Assembly (NCBI GenBank): GCA_043228905.1
Contig: JBHGNT010000012.1
Span: forward strand, 3,720,001 to 3,784,000
Direction: 5' to 3'
From: Azolla caroliniana
Lineage: Eukaryota; Polypodiophyta
DNA: 64,000 nucleotides
Shown: in pieces, positions 1 to 9,433 of the stretch
Position numbering within the stretch: position 1 is the first letter of the stretch
Layout of the letters: each line of letters opens with the position of its first letter
The notes under the pieces: generated by a model
Told to the model about the DNA's origin: nothing
The model's input: only the letters and a program-made list of their open reading frames with translations
The model's database searches: none
Made by a program: the position numbers and the translations under genes

Positions 1-1486
1 CTTTTATACATTGAAGATCACTTGCCTTTCGAGAGGCCAATTTCTTAAGCCCTATGCATATATCTTCAATTGTAAAGAAGGGAGACATATGTGAAAGAGA
101 ACCATAACACATCATCTTTCCGGCAAGAGATAACTCATATAAATTTTTACAATGCATAGACAAGTCATGAAGAGTTAAGTCACCATAACTCTCAACACGT
201 TTACCCTTTAGATTTCCCCAAAATTTAGCACATGCATGTGCTTTCTCTTGCGTTTGGAGAAGTTGTTGAGTAACTTCCCATATTCGTCTCTTTCTTTGAA
301 TAAGCCTTTTATAGTCATGCAAATGCTTTTGATAATTTTCTTTATCCTTAACTACATCCAAAACCATAAGGCACTTTCGAGCTTCATGACATTCTTTATC
401 AAACCATTTTTTCTTACATTTCTTGGTGCATTTCCATGATGTGCGATTGGTCGAAAAACATTTGTTTGTACAAGAGAGAATGACATTCTTAAAAGCTTCC
501 CATTTACATTCTAGTGTGCCACCATGTTGTGTCTTTGTCATTTGTAGCATATCCTCAACCATCTTGGAATACATGGGCGCTCGCTTAAGATTCATGCTCA
601 AATGCATTTGTTTGCTATCTTCAATAACCTTCTCGCAATCAAACCTATGCATACATTTGAGATCAATGCATAAAGTCCTATGATCGGATTCCGGTGTCCA
701 TTCTCCAAGTGAGAATTTATGTATACGATCCAAAATACCTTCGGAAAGTAGCATATAGTCAATCACACTATTTCCATTGTGTTTTCTACATGTAAAGCCG
801 TTAGTATTGGGCCATAAGGAAACACCATTTGCAATGAGCAATCCGGTACTATTGCACATTTGTAGGAGTAATTTCCCAAATTGGTCCGGATCTTTTTCAT
901 CGCTAGAAGATCGACTATACATTTGCATATCCTCTTGCATCCTTGAGATATGGGGCATCAAAGATTCTTGTGAATCAAGTTGGAAACTTCTTGTACGAGC
1001 ATTCATGTCACCAAAGACAATAACTTCCCCTTTGGATTTGAAATAAACAATATCATCTTCTAGATTTGCAAAAGGTTGATCTTTATCCAAACAAGCATAG
1101 AAGTTAGAATCTTGATGAGGAATGTAACATCCAACGACAAAAGTGGGTGAATCATTAGGTGTTTCTATTTTGAGCCATATGTAACATTTATGTTCATCAT
1201 TTTTTATGATTGACACATATTTCTCTATTTCCTTCTTAATCAAACATGCCACCCCTCCTTGTCCTCTTCTTTGTCTTGGATTTTTCTCCCATATCAAAGA
1301 GTGTACATTATAGTTTCCTAAACCTTGAATCCTTTGAGTATCATGCTCCCATGTTTCAACAAGGAGTGCGATATCCGAGTCATCGATGAACTCCTCTATG
1401 CCGAATCCCGCATTCCATGGGTATCCATTGCAATTCCAAAAACATAGTCGTATAAGACGTGGTTTAGTCTCATAGGTCACGTGTCC
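1..1486 (-). CDS. LINE ORF2, endonuclease domain (3' part outside window)
   Basis: Endonuclease/exonuclease/phosphatase-fold domain of LINE ORF2, which nicks target DNA for target-primed reverse transcription. Reading leftward from the TAG at 1487, the motifs appear in the expected order: FWNCNG (metal/Asn motif), LVETW (catalytic Glu), RRGQGGVA, VFGDMNA (Asp/Asn pair), SVIDYMLLS, and ESDHRTL (Ser-Asp-His). About 230 codons of linker follow, and the frame is still open at base 1. There is no in-frame ATG between the ORF1 stop and the GDMNA motif, about 145 codons in. Independent AUG initiation would therefore lose most of the nuclease. Expression presumably needs readthrough, a non-AUG start, or an ancestor without the TAG. 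Confidence 0.88.
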
Positions 1487-2230
1487 CTATTTGCCTACAT
1501 TTCCATCTTTAAGCACATCCTTAGCCTTATTTTTCCTTTCTTCATATGCTTTACGACGGGCATTTTGTTGTGAGATAGTACGATCTTCACTCACAAAGCA
1601 TTGCATACCTTTGAGGTATACCCAACTATTTTCGAGTATGATCCGCCGCTTAGTATCATCCGTCATTGTGCATACAATGGGCCTTTCTCCGGATCGAGTA
1701 ACACCATGTTTCCCAACTCGGTGTGCCCCATATACATTCACATCCGACATCCCGTAATGCATGCTAAAAAATTCACCAATGGCCTTTCCGAGGGAAGCGG
1801 GTGTTTCCATACTCTCCTCTTTAATCCCACGGATGACAATGTTCTTTGATCTTCGTTCACGCTCTTTCAATTCTTGGGCATCTATGCTTTCTATATTCTT
1901 CTCTTGATGCATCACATGCATATTAGATGAGTTTGATACCCCATCCCCACCACATACATCGGCCCATGATTTCGTTGTACATACATTTTTCATCTCACTT
2001 ACATCCCGCCTCATCGTGTCTAATTTTTCTTCTTTTAAAGCTTCCTTTAACTCAATCTTATTAAGGCGCTCATTCATTTCAAAAGAAGCTCTCTTACATT
2101 CTTGAATCTCTTCTTCAAGTTTTGCAACCACTTTCTTAAGACTTTCATTCTCAAAGGCAAGAGTTTGGAGCTTAGCATTCTCTTTCATTAGCATCCTAAT
2201 CTCTTCACCTTGCTTATTTATGGTTTCTTG
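1487..2230 (-). CDS. LINE ORF1 protein, coiled coil plus RRM-like domain
   Basis: Nucleic-acid-binding ORF1 protein of a LINE, expected to coat the element RNA. The first ATG in frame is at 2194; the frame stays open upstream into the LTR-derived (CT)n tract, so the true start is uncertain. The N-terminal third is a Leu/Glu/Lys-rich heptad region (ENESLKKVVAKLEEEI), a clear coiled coil. The C-terminal half begins RSKNIVIRGI and carries HRVG, RPIVCTM and QQNARRKAYEERK, the arrangement of the RRM and C-terminal domain of L1-type ORF1p. No CCHC zinc knuckle is visible, unlike many plant L1 ORF1 proteins. It ends at TAG (1487-1489), directly followed in frame by ORF2. Family assignment is by motif layout, not by a search. 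Confidence 0.8.
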   Translation of the reverse strand, partial: QETINKQGEEIRMLMKENAKLQTLAFENESLKKVVAKLEEEIQECKRASFEMNERLNKIELKEALKEEKLDTMRRDVSEMKNVCTTKSWADVCGGDGVSNSSNMHVMHQEKNIESIDAQELKERERRSKNIVIRGIKEESMETPASLGKAIGEFFSMHYGMSDVNVYGAHRVGKHGVTRSGERPIVCTMTDDTKRRIILENSWVYLKGMQCFVSEDRTISQQNARRKAYEERKNKAKDVLKDGNVGK

Positions 2231-2947
2231 AAGAGAGAGAGAGAGAGAGAGAGCAGAACATAAACTCAATTCAAAATATCACTCTGAAAAACTCTATACA
2301 TACAATGTGCTAAACAACACTATTTATACAAGTCCATAAAGGACTGACAGGTACTTCAATATTCCTACGTGTGACTAACACTAACTACGAGACAATGATT
2401 ACTTAGTAGTCTAGGATACTACTAGGCTTCCGATTCCCACTCGAATCCGGCTCTCCGATCCGTCTCCCCGATTCGGCCGGTTGTTTCCGGATGCTAATCC
2501 AGCTCAGGCTTCTTCAGCCGATCCCGGATAGCAACAGAGAATAAGATGAAGTTTTAATGGAGAAGCTTAATACACATAGAGTATACGTGGGAGAGACAGA
2601 GACAGAGAGAGCAGAACATAAACTCAATTCAAAATATCACTCTGAAAAACTCTGTACATACAACGTGCTAAACAACACTATTTATACAAGTCCATAAAGG
2701 ACTGACAGAAGTAATAACAGGTACTTCAATATTCCTATGTGTGACTAACACTAACTACGAGACAATGATTGCCTAGTAGTCTAGGCTACTACTAGGCTTC
2801 TGGTTCCCACTTGAATCCGGCTCTCTGATCCGTCTCCCTGATCCGGCCGGTTGTTTCTAGATACCAATCCTGCTCATCCTTCCGAATGCCAATCCGGCTC
2901 ATGCTTCTTCATCCGATCCGGATCCGGTTGAGCTTGCTCGCTCAACA
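2231..2947 (-). repeat. Two partial direct copies of an LTR (family G)
   Basis: Reading on the minus strand, an LTR starts at 2947 with TGTTGAGCGAGC. It carries a TATAAATAG box near 2685 and continues to about 2530, where a second copy begins and repeats most of the unit (TATA near 2327) down to the (CT)n tract at about 2235. The shared 15-mer GCAGAACATAAACTC (plus strand) occurs near 2252 and 2609, giving an offset of about 357 bp, with an 11-13 bp indel between copies. The right edge abuts copia H protease sequence; the left edge is fused to LINE ORF1. A 65-bp relative ends at 11329. Confidence 0.75.
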
Positions 2948-2959
2948 GGAACATGTCGA

Positions 2960-3986
2960 ACATCCTTTAGTGTCAGTCAACACCCTGTCAACGTCATTAG
3001 GCAGACACTTCCAACTCCGGTTACCTTGCACTCTCCACTATCACCCATCTTTACATAGCCATGATCCTTGACTATGTAAGTCGAGAAATACTCTCTCAAC
3101 GGAGTTATGTGGAATGATGCCCCGGAATCGATCACCCAAGTGCATTCTTCACTTGCAAGATTTGTACTTGTTTGTTTGCAGATGAACAACAGTTCTTCTC
3201 ATCAAGAATCTTCTTGGGTTTGACATTGTTTCCGACACCCTTGTCTTTTCTCATGTGTCGGTAGTCCTTCTGGAAGTGTTCAGGTTTACCACAGTAAAAG
3301 CACACTAGCTTACCTCTGGACTTCGATCTGGCTTGGGACTTTTCTCTCCTTGGTGGACTTCTTTGCTGGTTCCTTCCTCTGTCCGAATGTTGTGTTACAT
3401 TCGACTCCGACTGGGACAGGACTCCTTGCCTCCTCATTTAGGATGCTTGTCTTTACGGTTTGTAGAGACATGTTCTCTTCTTGACAAGAGGTGCTAAGAG
3501 TAACCACCAGGTTCTCCCAGCTATTCGGCAGTGTGCACATCAGCAGAATGGCTTGCATCGCATCATCCAGGGGAAACTTGGTTGCAACAAGTTGATTCAC
3601 ATACCCCATGAAACTGTTGATGTGTTTGACGATGCTCTCATCGTCTCTGTATTTCAGTCGTACGATCTTTCTCATCAATGAGGTTTTATTGAGGGCATTC
3701 TTCCTCTCGTATAGACCCGAAAGCTTCTGCCACATCTCGTGGGCATTTGTGTCGTTCGCCACATGTTGCAAGACACTTACGTCGACGCACTGTCGGATGG
3801 TGGCCACCGCCTTTCTATTGAGAAGTTTCCAATCCAACTCCAGTACCCCCTGGGTATATCTGCTCTGTCGATTGGCTCGTACATGTCTTTCATGATGATA
3901 AGGTCTTCCATCTTTATCTTCCAGTCTGCATAGTTTTGTGACTTTAGAACTATCATGCCTGGGAAGCCGCTCACACCTCCTTCCAT
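2960..3986 (-). pseudogene. Copia H gag / zinc knuckle / protease start, frameshifted
   Basis: Broken gag-pol beginning at ATG 3986. The capsid-type region (NYADWKIKMEDL, then after a frameshift LNRKAVATIRQ and VNQLVATKFPLDDAMQAI) spans 3986-3440 in two frames. A third frame holds the zinc knuckle CFYCGKPEHFQKDY, where the last Cys of the CX2CX4HX4C motif is Tyr. A fourth segment carries the protease motif VIDSGASFHITP. Three frameshifts are therefore needed to follow the protein. The altered knuckle and shifts make this copy inactive. Identity is clear by comparison with the intact copy at 15100-17734. Confidence 0.85.
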
Positions 3987-3999
3987 GCTTGCAACTCAA

Positions 4000-4011
4000 G
4001 CTCTGATACCA
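4000..4011 (-). other. Primer-binding site of copia H
   Basis: Minus strand reads TGGTATCAGAGC, complementary to the 3' end of initiator tRNA-Met, four bases inside the LTR end. It is the standard copia minus-strand primer site and fixes the element's orientation. Confidence 0.9.
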
Positions 4012-4014
4012 GAT

Positions 4015-4250
4015 TGTTGAGAATCGATTCGCAAAACCAAAAGATCAACCAATGCTGAAAATACACTACATATGCACACGACACAGTACATAGATATTTA
4101 CGTGGAAACCCTAAAAAACGGGAGAAAACCACGGGAGAGTAAGCTTCACTATACAGTGGATATACAAGATAGAGATTACAACACTCTTTCTGAGTGTATC
4201 ACCCTCACGGGGTTCTTGGCGTCTGTTGTTACGCACACAACTATGGTGTT

Positions 4251-4318
<68 letters not shown>

Positions 4319-4563
4319 GTCTCTCTTACGCACACTTCTATTGTCATCACATTACTATGTTTGCCCTAGATGTATATATATATTGATACATCGTGTGGAC
4401 TATTTACAATTGTAGCCACTGCTACATATCATTACTATTATTATTACTATAATAATAATAATCTGTTTAAATAATCAACTCTTTGTTGTTGACTCTTCGA
4501 CTGTCGATTGTCGGCTATTTCCGAACAGTCGGTTCCTCCCACTGGAGGGACATATCCCCAACA
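4015..4563 (-). repeat. 5' LTR of copia H with (CT)n microsatellite
   Basis: 549-bp LTR with TG...CA ends and short inverted termini (TGTTG...CAACA). It contains a (CT)n tract of about 65 bp at 4252-4316 and an ATATATAT stretch near 4373. The primer-binding site adjoins its low-coordinate end. The high-coordinate end cuts gypsy reverse transcriptase sequence. Confidence 0.85.
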
Positions 4564-4569
4564 GGATGA

Positions 4570-5335
4570 AATAGTGTATCCCAAATATTCGACTTGTTTG
4601 CAATCAAAACTGAATTTCTCAAGTTTGGCATAAAGACCATACTTTCTTAGGCGTTCAAGCTTTCCGCACATGTATATCATGCTCCTCCTATGTTTTAGAG
4701 TAAATCAACAGATCATCTAGGTAGATGATGAGAAAGATATCCAAGAAATCCCCGAAAATGTCATTTGCCATATGTTGAAATACTTCGGGTGCATTTGTGA
4801 GCCCGAAAGGCATGACTGTATACTCGAAATGACCATACCAAGTACGAAATGCAGATTTCCACTCATCTTCCGATCGAATTCGAACAAGATTATATGCACC
4901 CCTTAGATCAATTTTGGTAAAATGCTTTGCCCCACCAATGTGTTCTAAGAGATTGGAGATTAAAGGTAGAGCATACCTATTCCTTATGGTGACTTTATTT
5001 AAGCCTCAATAGTCCACGACCAAACGAAGGGAGTCATCCTTTTTCTTCACAAAAAAGACAGGAGCACCAGTTGGAGACTTTAAATGTCAAATAAACCCAT
5101 GTGCAAGATTTTCCTCAATGTATTCTCGAAGAACCTCAAGCTCAGTGGGTGATAAATTGTAAATCAGACCCCACAGTGGCTCTATTCCTGGTTGGAGATC
5201 AATAGGACAGTCGTACGGCCGATGCTTTGGAATAACACTAGCTTTGACTTTGTCGAAAATATCAGCATATTCTTGATCTTTTCTGGGAATTTGGATGTCT
5301 GAATTCCCTTGAGTGGCACTAGAAGGTGTCACTGA
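4570..5335 (-). pseudogene. Gypsy reverse transcriptase, broken
   Basis: Reverse transcriptase N-terminal and palm regions. In order on the minus strand: HRPYDCPIDLQPG, LSPTELEVLREYIEE, GAPVFFVKKKDDSLR, LVVDY then a stop then [52 protein letters not shown], the active-site [11 protein letters not shown], and LYAKLEKFSF with VEYLGYTIS. At least two in-frame TGA codons replace conserved Arg positions (before the SPTGAP motif and in VVDYRGLN), and a TAG-containing break follows YSKT near 4695. The catalytic YLDD is kept but the gene cannot give full-length protein. The 3' end is cut by copia H. Confidence 0.88.
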
Positions 5336-5456
5336 TATTGCAAATAAGAAAAGGTCCTCCTTGCCTCCCTTGGTGCAATTGTTGCAATGTGATGGCTAAA
5401 TTTTGATGAAAAGGAGATGGTGCATTGGTAGAACTATATTTTTCAAGAGAATAATC

Positions 5457-5882
5457 CTAAGTTCGATCCTTGGAAATGATATTTTCTGTTGAAGGGCACC
5501 AAACTTCTCGCTTCCTCCAATTGATTCTAGGGTTATGTAGCTCGAACCATGGCAAACCGAGGACAATTGGATGCTCAAGACTACAGATTATGTTAAAGGA
5601 AACTACACATCCTAAATCACCTAAGAGTATGTGTATTGGCTCAGACTCTTCGAAATTCTTCCCGGAAGCTATGGGACGTCCATCAATCACTACTACGGAA
5701 ACTAGACAAGGAAGTGTATGCAAGGATATTTGGTGTTTTTGGGCAAAATCTCTATCCATGAAACAAGAATTGGCTCCAGTATCTAAGAGGGCTTGGACTT
5801 GAAGTTGACAACTTGGTGTCCTAACTTGTACTTGGGCTAAGAAGACTCTACTACTAACATGCTTGGAAGAAATGGAACCCAC
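5457..5882 (-). pseudogene. Gypsy aspartic protease domain
   Basis: Retropepsin-type protease that would cut the polyprotein. The motif LLDTGANSCFMDRDFA has the catalytic Asp-Thr-Gly, and the flap and C-terminal motif IVLGLPWF follows. The segment is open from 5882 to 5457. It is in a different frame from the zinc knuckle upstream and from the reverse transcriptase downstream, so frameshifts separate them. Length fits the protease of gypsy elements of the chromovirus type. Confidence 0.85.
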
Positions 5883-5938
5883 ACTAGGTTGTACATATCT
5901 AGGGTTGTCTAACCAAATGACTCCTATTTTGGCCAGAC

Positions 5939-6535
5939 TTATTTGTTTGACTCCTCTTCTAATTGGCTTAGGACTTCAAACTTATTGGACAAGGGTGGAT
6001 TATTCATAATATTAGATTCACTAACTACTTCTAAAATGTTGGACTCATTTTTATTGTCATAGTGAATTTGATTTACCTGACGTCTCGGCCTACGGGAGCA
6101 ATGAATGGCTATATGTCCTGGACCTCCGCAATATAAGCACAGACGGTTTGCTCGACGTCGTTGCTTCTCTTCGTCCGACAACAGTCCTCGTCATTGAGTG
6201 ATGTCGATCTCCATGGGTGTAGGAATATCCATTGCGACTGGACTACGTGTTTGCCTTGGAGTTGGAGCAAGGCTATATGTTTGCCTTGGGAATGATTGCA
6301 TCGTTACTGATGCATAAGTTGGTGTGAATCTTGGTCTTGTTATTTGTTGTTGTCGCTCACATCAACGCTCAAAAAGGCGATTATCACACCATATTGCTCG
6401 ACTAATAGCTTCTTAAGTGACCTTGGATCCTCGGGGAAGGTAAGAAGTAAGTCTTTGACATCACTACGAAGGCCTGAACGGAATTGCTCCATTAGGGTTG
6501 GTTCATCCCAAGGAATATCGCTTGCGATGAGACGG
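5939..6535 (-). pseudogene. Gypsy gag C-terminal part with zinc knuckle
   Basis: The 3' half of gag after the solo-LTR interruption. RLIASDIPWDEP and FRSGLRSDVKDLLLTFP (retrotrans-gag type) at 6535-6345 are followed by a zinc knuckle CLYCGGPGHIAIHC at about 6140-6100, a perfect CX2CX4HX4C. The knuckle frame ends at TAA 5939, short of the protease, and the two gag pieces are in different frames. The upstream half lies at 8528-9093. Confidence 0.82.
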
Positions 6536-8523
6536 TGCCGTGATGTTTTCGACACATAGTGTGAAACCACCATCAAAAGAGAATAAAATAGTGGTCCAAA
6601 TAAACTAATTTTCTTAAGTCAACTATAGTAATAAATGAAAGTAAAAAGTTAGGAGAGGTTTTCGAAAGTAGACAAAAATAGAGAAAAAGATGGGAAAAGA
6701 AAAGCTACCCGTGGATATGAGGAGTAAGGTCGAGTAAAAAGCTCATAATTTCCTCGTCAAATGTCCAAATTAGAAAAGAAAAGATACATAAGAAAGCTAA
6801 CCAAAAATTCTTTCCAAGAATATATTGCATGTGAAATTTGGGGCTAGAAAACAGAAATAGTGAGGAAAAGAAAAGTCGACTCATGTAGACAAGCTTTTTT
6901 TAGGGGAAAAAGGCAAGCAATCCTAAACCTATAAATAAGAGCCTATTCTAGTGAAGAAGGGGGGAGGGAGAAGGAACACAGAAGCTCTACTCAATTGGAA
7001 AGCGGAAGAAGAAGGATCAACAACATCGGGAGGCATCATCAACAAAGAAACTCCTTCTATACTCGACTCTCTTCTTTCCTCCACCTCTCTTCCCCCATCC
7101 AACCCATTGTAACATGATTCTTATATTATAAAAGAATCTATTATATTGATATAAACTAATGTTTTCTTTCAACTACTTGTCTTATGTGTAAATCTTAATT
7201 GTGCTTATTTGTTATCATCATTTGTGCTTATTTGTTTGTGTGTCTTGTGACAAGGGAGCATTTCAGGCTTGCCCATGCACCTCTCCTTTCACAAAGGCAT
7301 TCAAACCTACGTGTCTTATATGTTATCTTCATTTGTGCTTATTTGTTTGTGTGTCTTGTGACAAGGGAACGTTTCAGGCTTGCCCATGCACTTCTCCTTT
7401 CACAAAGGCATTCAAACTTACGTGTCTTGTGTGTTCGTGTGACTTGTGGCAATGGAGCGTTCAGGCTTGCCCATGCACCTCTCCTTTCACAAAGGCATTC
7501 GAAATTGTGTCTCCCGTGTGTAAACCTTGCTTGTGTGTTCGTGTGACTTGTGACAAGGGAGCATTCGGGCTTACCCATGCACCTCTCCTTTCACAAAGGC
7601 GTTCGAAATTGTGTCTCCCATGTGTAAACCTTGCTTGTGTGTTCGTGCGACTTAGCAAGGGAGCGTTCGGGGTTGCCCATGCACCTCTCCTTTCACAAAG
7701 GCATTCAAAATTGTGTCTCCCATGTGTAAACCTTGCTTGTGTGTTCATGCGACTTGTGGCAAGGGAGCATTTGGGCTTGCCCATGCACCTCTCCTTTCAC
7801 AAAGGCGTTTGAAATTGTGTCTCCCATGTGTAAACCTTGCTTGTGTGTTCGTGCGACTTGTCGCAAGGGAGCGTTCAGGCTTGCCCATGCACCTCTCCTT
7901 TCACAAAGGTGTTCGAAATTGTGTCTCCCGTGTGTAAACCTTGCTTGTGTGTTTGTGCGACTTGTGGCAAGGGAGCGTTCGGGCTTGCCCATGCACCTCT
8001 CCTTTCACAAACGCGTTCAAAATTGTGTCTCCTGTGTATAAACCTTGCTTGTGCGTTCGCGTGTTTTGTAACAAGGGAGCATTTGGGCTTTGCCCATGCA
8101 CCTCTCTTTTCACAAAGGCATTCGAAACTTTGTCTATCATGTGTGTAAGTAAGCCTTTTCCTTGTGTGTCCGTGTAAGCCTTCCTCACGTGCATTCGTTT
8201 GCCTTGTGACTAGGGGTTGATTCGGGCTTGCCCATGCACCTCTCTTTTCACAAAGGCATTCGAAACTTTGTCTATCATGTGTGTAAGTAAGCCTTTTCCT
8301 TGTGTGTCCATGTAAGCCTTCCTCACGTGCATTCGTTTGCCTTGTGACTAGGGGTTGATTCGGGCTTGCCCATGCACCTCTCTTTTCACAAAGGCGTTCG
8401 AATACTCGTGCCTTGTTTGTGTAAGACTTCCTTGTGTTGTGCGTGTAAGTCCTATTTCCTTCCCATCCATAACCCCGACAGTTCCGCCTCACGATCCGCA
8501 CATAGTGACGGATTTTCACAACA
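6536..8523 (+). repeat. Solo LTR with internal minisatellite, inserted in gypsy gag
   Basis: About 1,988 bp that interrupt the gypsy gag between the codons for NFR and LIAS. It starts TGCCGTGATG and ends TTTTCACAACA (plus strand), and the ends share an imperfect inverted repeat containing CACATAGTG. Flanks ACGG (6532-6535) and ACGA (8524-8527) look like a 4-bp target duplication with one mismatch; removing one copy brings the two gag halves into register. A TATA box (CCTATAAATAAG) near 6928 points to plus-strand LTR orientation. No internal coding region is present, so a solo LTR is the simplest reading; a non-autonomous element is the alternative. Confidence 0.7.
7200..8450. repeat. 104-bp minisatellite, about 11 units
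   Basis: Tandem array marked by GCTTGCCCATGCACCTCTC, seen near 7267, 7378, 7465, 7569, 7672, 7775, 7881, 7984, 8090, 8226 and 8367. Most units are 103-106 bp; the first two intervals are 111 and 87 bp and the last two are about 136-141 bp (a longer unit variant containing CACGTGCATTCG). Because the unit is not a multiple of three, every frame stays open by chance for long stretches; these are not genes. Confidence 0.92.
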
Positions 8524-8527
8524 ACGA

Positions 8528-9093
8528 AAATTGGATGCATATGTCGAAGTTGGTCGATCACCTTGACGTAGTATATAAATCTTGTTGATAGTTGTTCTCG
8601 CCCCATCAGTATCTCCAAAACAAGCCTTAAATTCTTTGATAAATTCCTCAAAATTATTCAGTAGAGGAGAGTTAGCCTCTAGCAATGGAGCAAACCACGA
8701 CAACGTTATGCCAGTCAATAAGGTGCCCACTAACCCAACTCGTGATGCATCTGTCGGATAACGTGTGGAATGCATTTGAATCACCAACCGTACTTGATTC
8801 AAGAAACCTCGGAAATGCGCCCTCAAACCATCAAATTTAGCTGGGAGGCTGATTTTGGGCTCCTTGATAAGTCCTTGACCTTCGACCCTTTGTTGTTGTA
8901 ACACTATGATTGTCAACTCTAACTATTGAACCTGTCGCATGAACTCCTCTTGTTGTTGTTGCTTCTCTATAGTAACCTTTTGTAGATCCCCAAGTAGACG
9001 TTGATTCTCTACTTCAAGAGATGCGAACTTGGATTTAAGATTCTCCATTTCTGCAATAAGGGTGAGATATTCTTCTGAGTTAATGGTGGCCAT
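8528..9093 (-). pseudogene. Gypsy gag N-terminal part
   Basis: Start of gag at ATG 9093 (MATINSEEYLTL). A short coiled-coil region rich in Leu, Glu and Gln (EMENLKSKFASLEVENQRL) is followed by the capsid-type domain with ISLPAKFDGLRAHFRGFLNQV, YPTDASRVGLVGTLLTG and FEEFIKEFKACFGD. A TAG near 8922 breaks the frame between the coiled coil and the capsid part. The domain stops at the solo LTR, whose first bases give a spurious C-terminal extension. Confidence 0.82.
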
Positions 9094-9117
9094 GGTTTCG
9101 TGATGGTTACAGAGGAG

Positions 9118-9119
<2 letters not shown>

Positions 9120-9154
<35 letters not shown>
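9120..9154. repeat. (GA)n microsatellite in gypsy leader
   Basis: About 17 GA dinucleotides in the 5' leader of the gypsy element, between the LTR end and the gag ATG. Confidence 0.9.
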
Positions 9155-9158
<4 letters not shown>

Positions 9159-9356
9159 GAATCAAACTGTCAGAACCAAGAATAAAAGATAGAGTGATGG
9201 AAGAAGGATATAAGGGAACACGAGAAGAAAGGAACAAAATGCTAAGAGAAGAATGGTTGTATTAAGAAAGAGAAAGAAAGAGAATAGATACAAGATATGT
9301 AATGAGAGCTAAAGACTGGTGTTGATTCGAATTGATTTGAGAATACATGTATGCCC

Positions 9357-9365
9357 TTATTTATA
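9357..9365 (-). promoter_or_regulatory. TATA box of gypsy LTR
   Basis: Minus strand CCTATAAATAAGG, a near-ideal plant TATA element, about 20 bp downstream of the heat-shock-like array. Confidence 0.75.
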
Positions 9366-9385
9366 GGTTCCTATAGCTTTGAGAT

Positions 9386-9433
9386 TTCTATAATGTTCTA
9401 GAATGTTCTAGGACATTCTAGAACATTCTAGAA
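9386..9433 (-). promoter_or_regulatory. Array of heat shock elements in gypsy LTR
   Basis: Five contiguous 10-bp units of the form TTCnnGAAnn (consensus TTCTAGAATG or TTCTAGAACA). They give an unbroken alternation of TTC and GAA at the 5-bp spacing recognised by heat shock factor trimers. By eye the outermost unit (TTCTATAA) and one middle GAA (GGA) have single changes; the others are perfect. Position just upstream of the TATA box is where an HSE would act. The function is inferred from the motif; HSE-driven plant LTRs such as ONSEN are known. Confidence 0.75.

Larger units (their letters stand above)
1..2230 (-). mobile_element. LINE (non-LTR retrotransposon), partial
   Basis: A non-LTR retrotransposon on the minus strand, running off the left edge of the window. 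The 5' side joins LTR sequence inside a (CT)n tract near 2230. ORF1 (2230-1487) and the endonuclease part of ORF2 (1486-1) are present; the reverse transcriptase would lie beyond base 1. ORF1 and ORF2 are in the same frame, separated by one TAG. The endonuclease frame is open for about 494 codons to the window edge and all catalytic motifs are kept, so this copy is not strongly decayed. A different LINE reverse transcriptase fragment lies in an intron at 35.4-35.8 kb; whether it is the same family cannot be told from non-overlapping parts. Confidence 0.9.
2948..4563 (-). mobile_element. Ty1/copia element H remnant (5' LTR, gag, start of protease)
   Basis: Minus-strand copia remnant. Its 5' LTR is 4015-4563 (TG...CA), a primer-binding site complementary to initiator tRNA-Met follows at 4000-4011, then gag and the first part of the protease down to 2948, where LTR G takes over. 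Everything 3' of the protease is missing, so no target duplication can be read. The gag is a diverged relative of copia C and D (shared SQNYADWKIKMEDL and YERKNALN motifs). The LTR interrupts the gypsy reverse transcriptase at 4564. Confidence 0.85.

Noticed and set aside
7201-7812. 203-codon plus-strand frame and several overlapping frames on both strands in 7.2-8.65 kb
   Set aside because: They are read-through of the 104-bp minisatellite; peptides merely repeat CPCTSPFTKAF-type units and have no start or domain.
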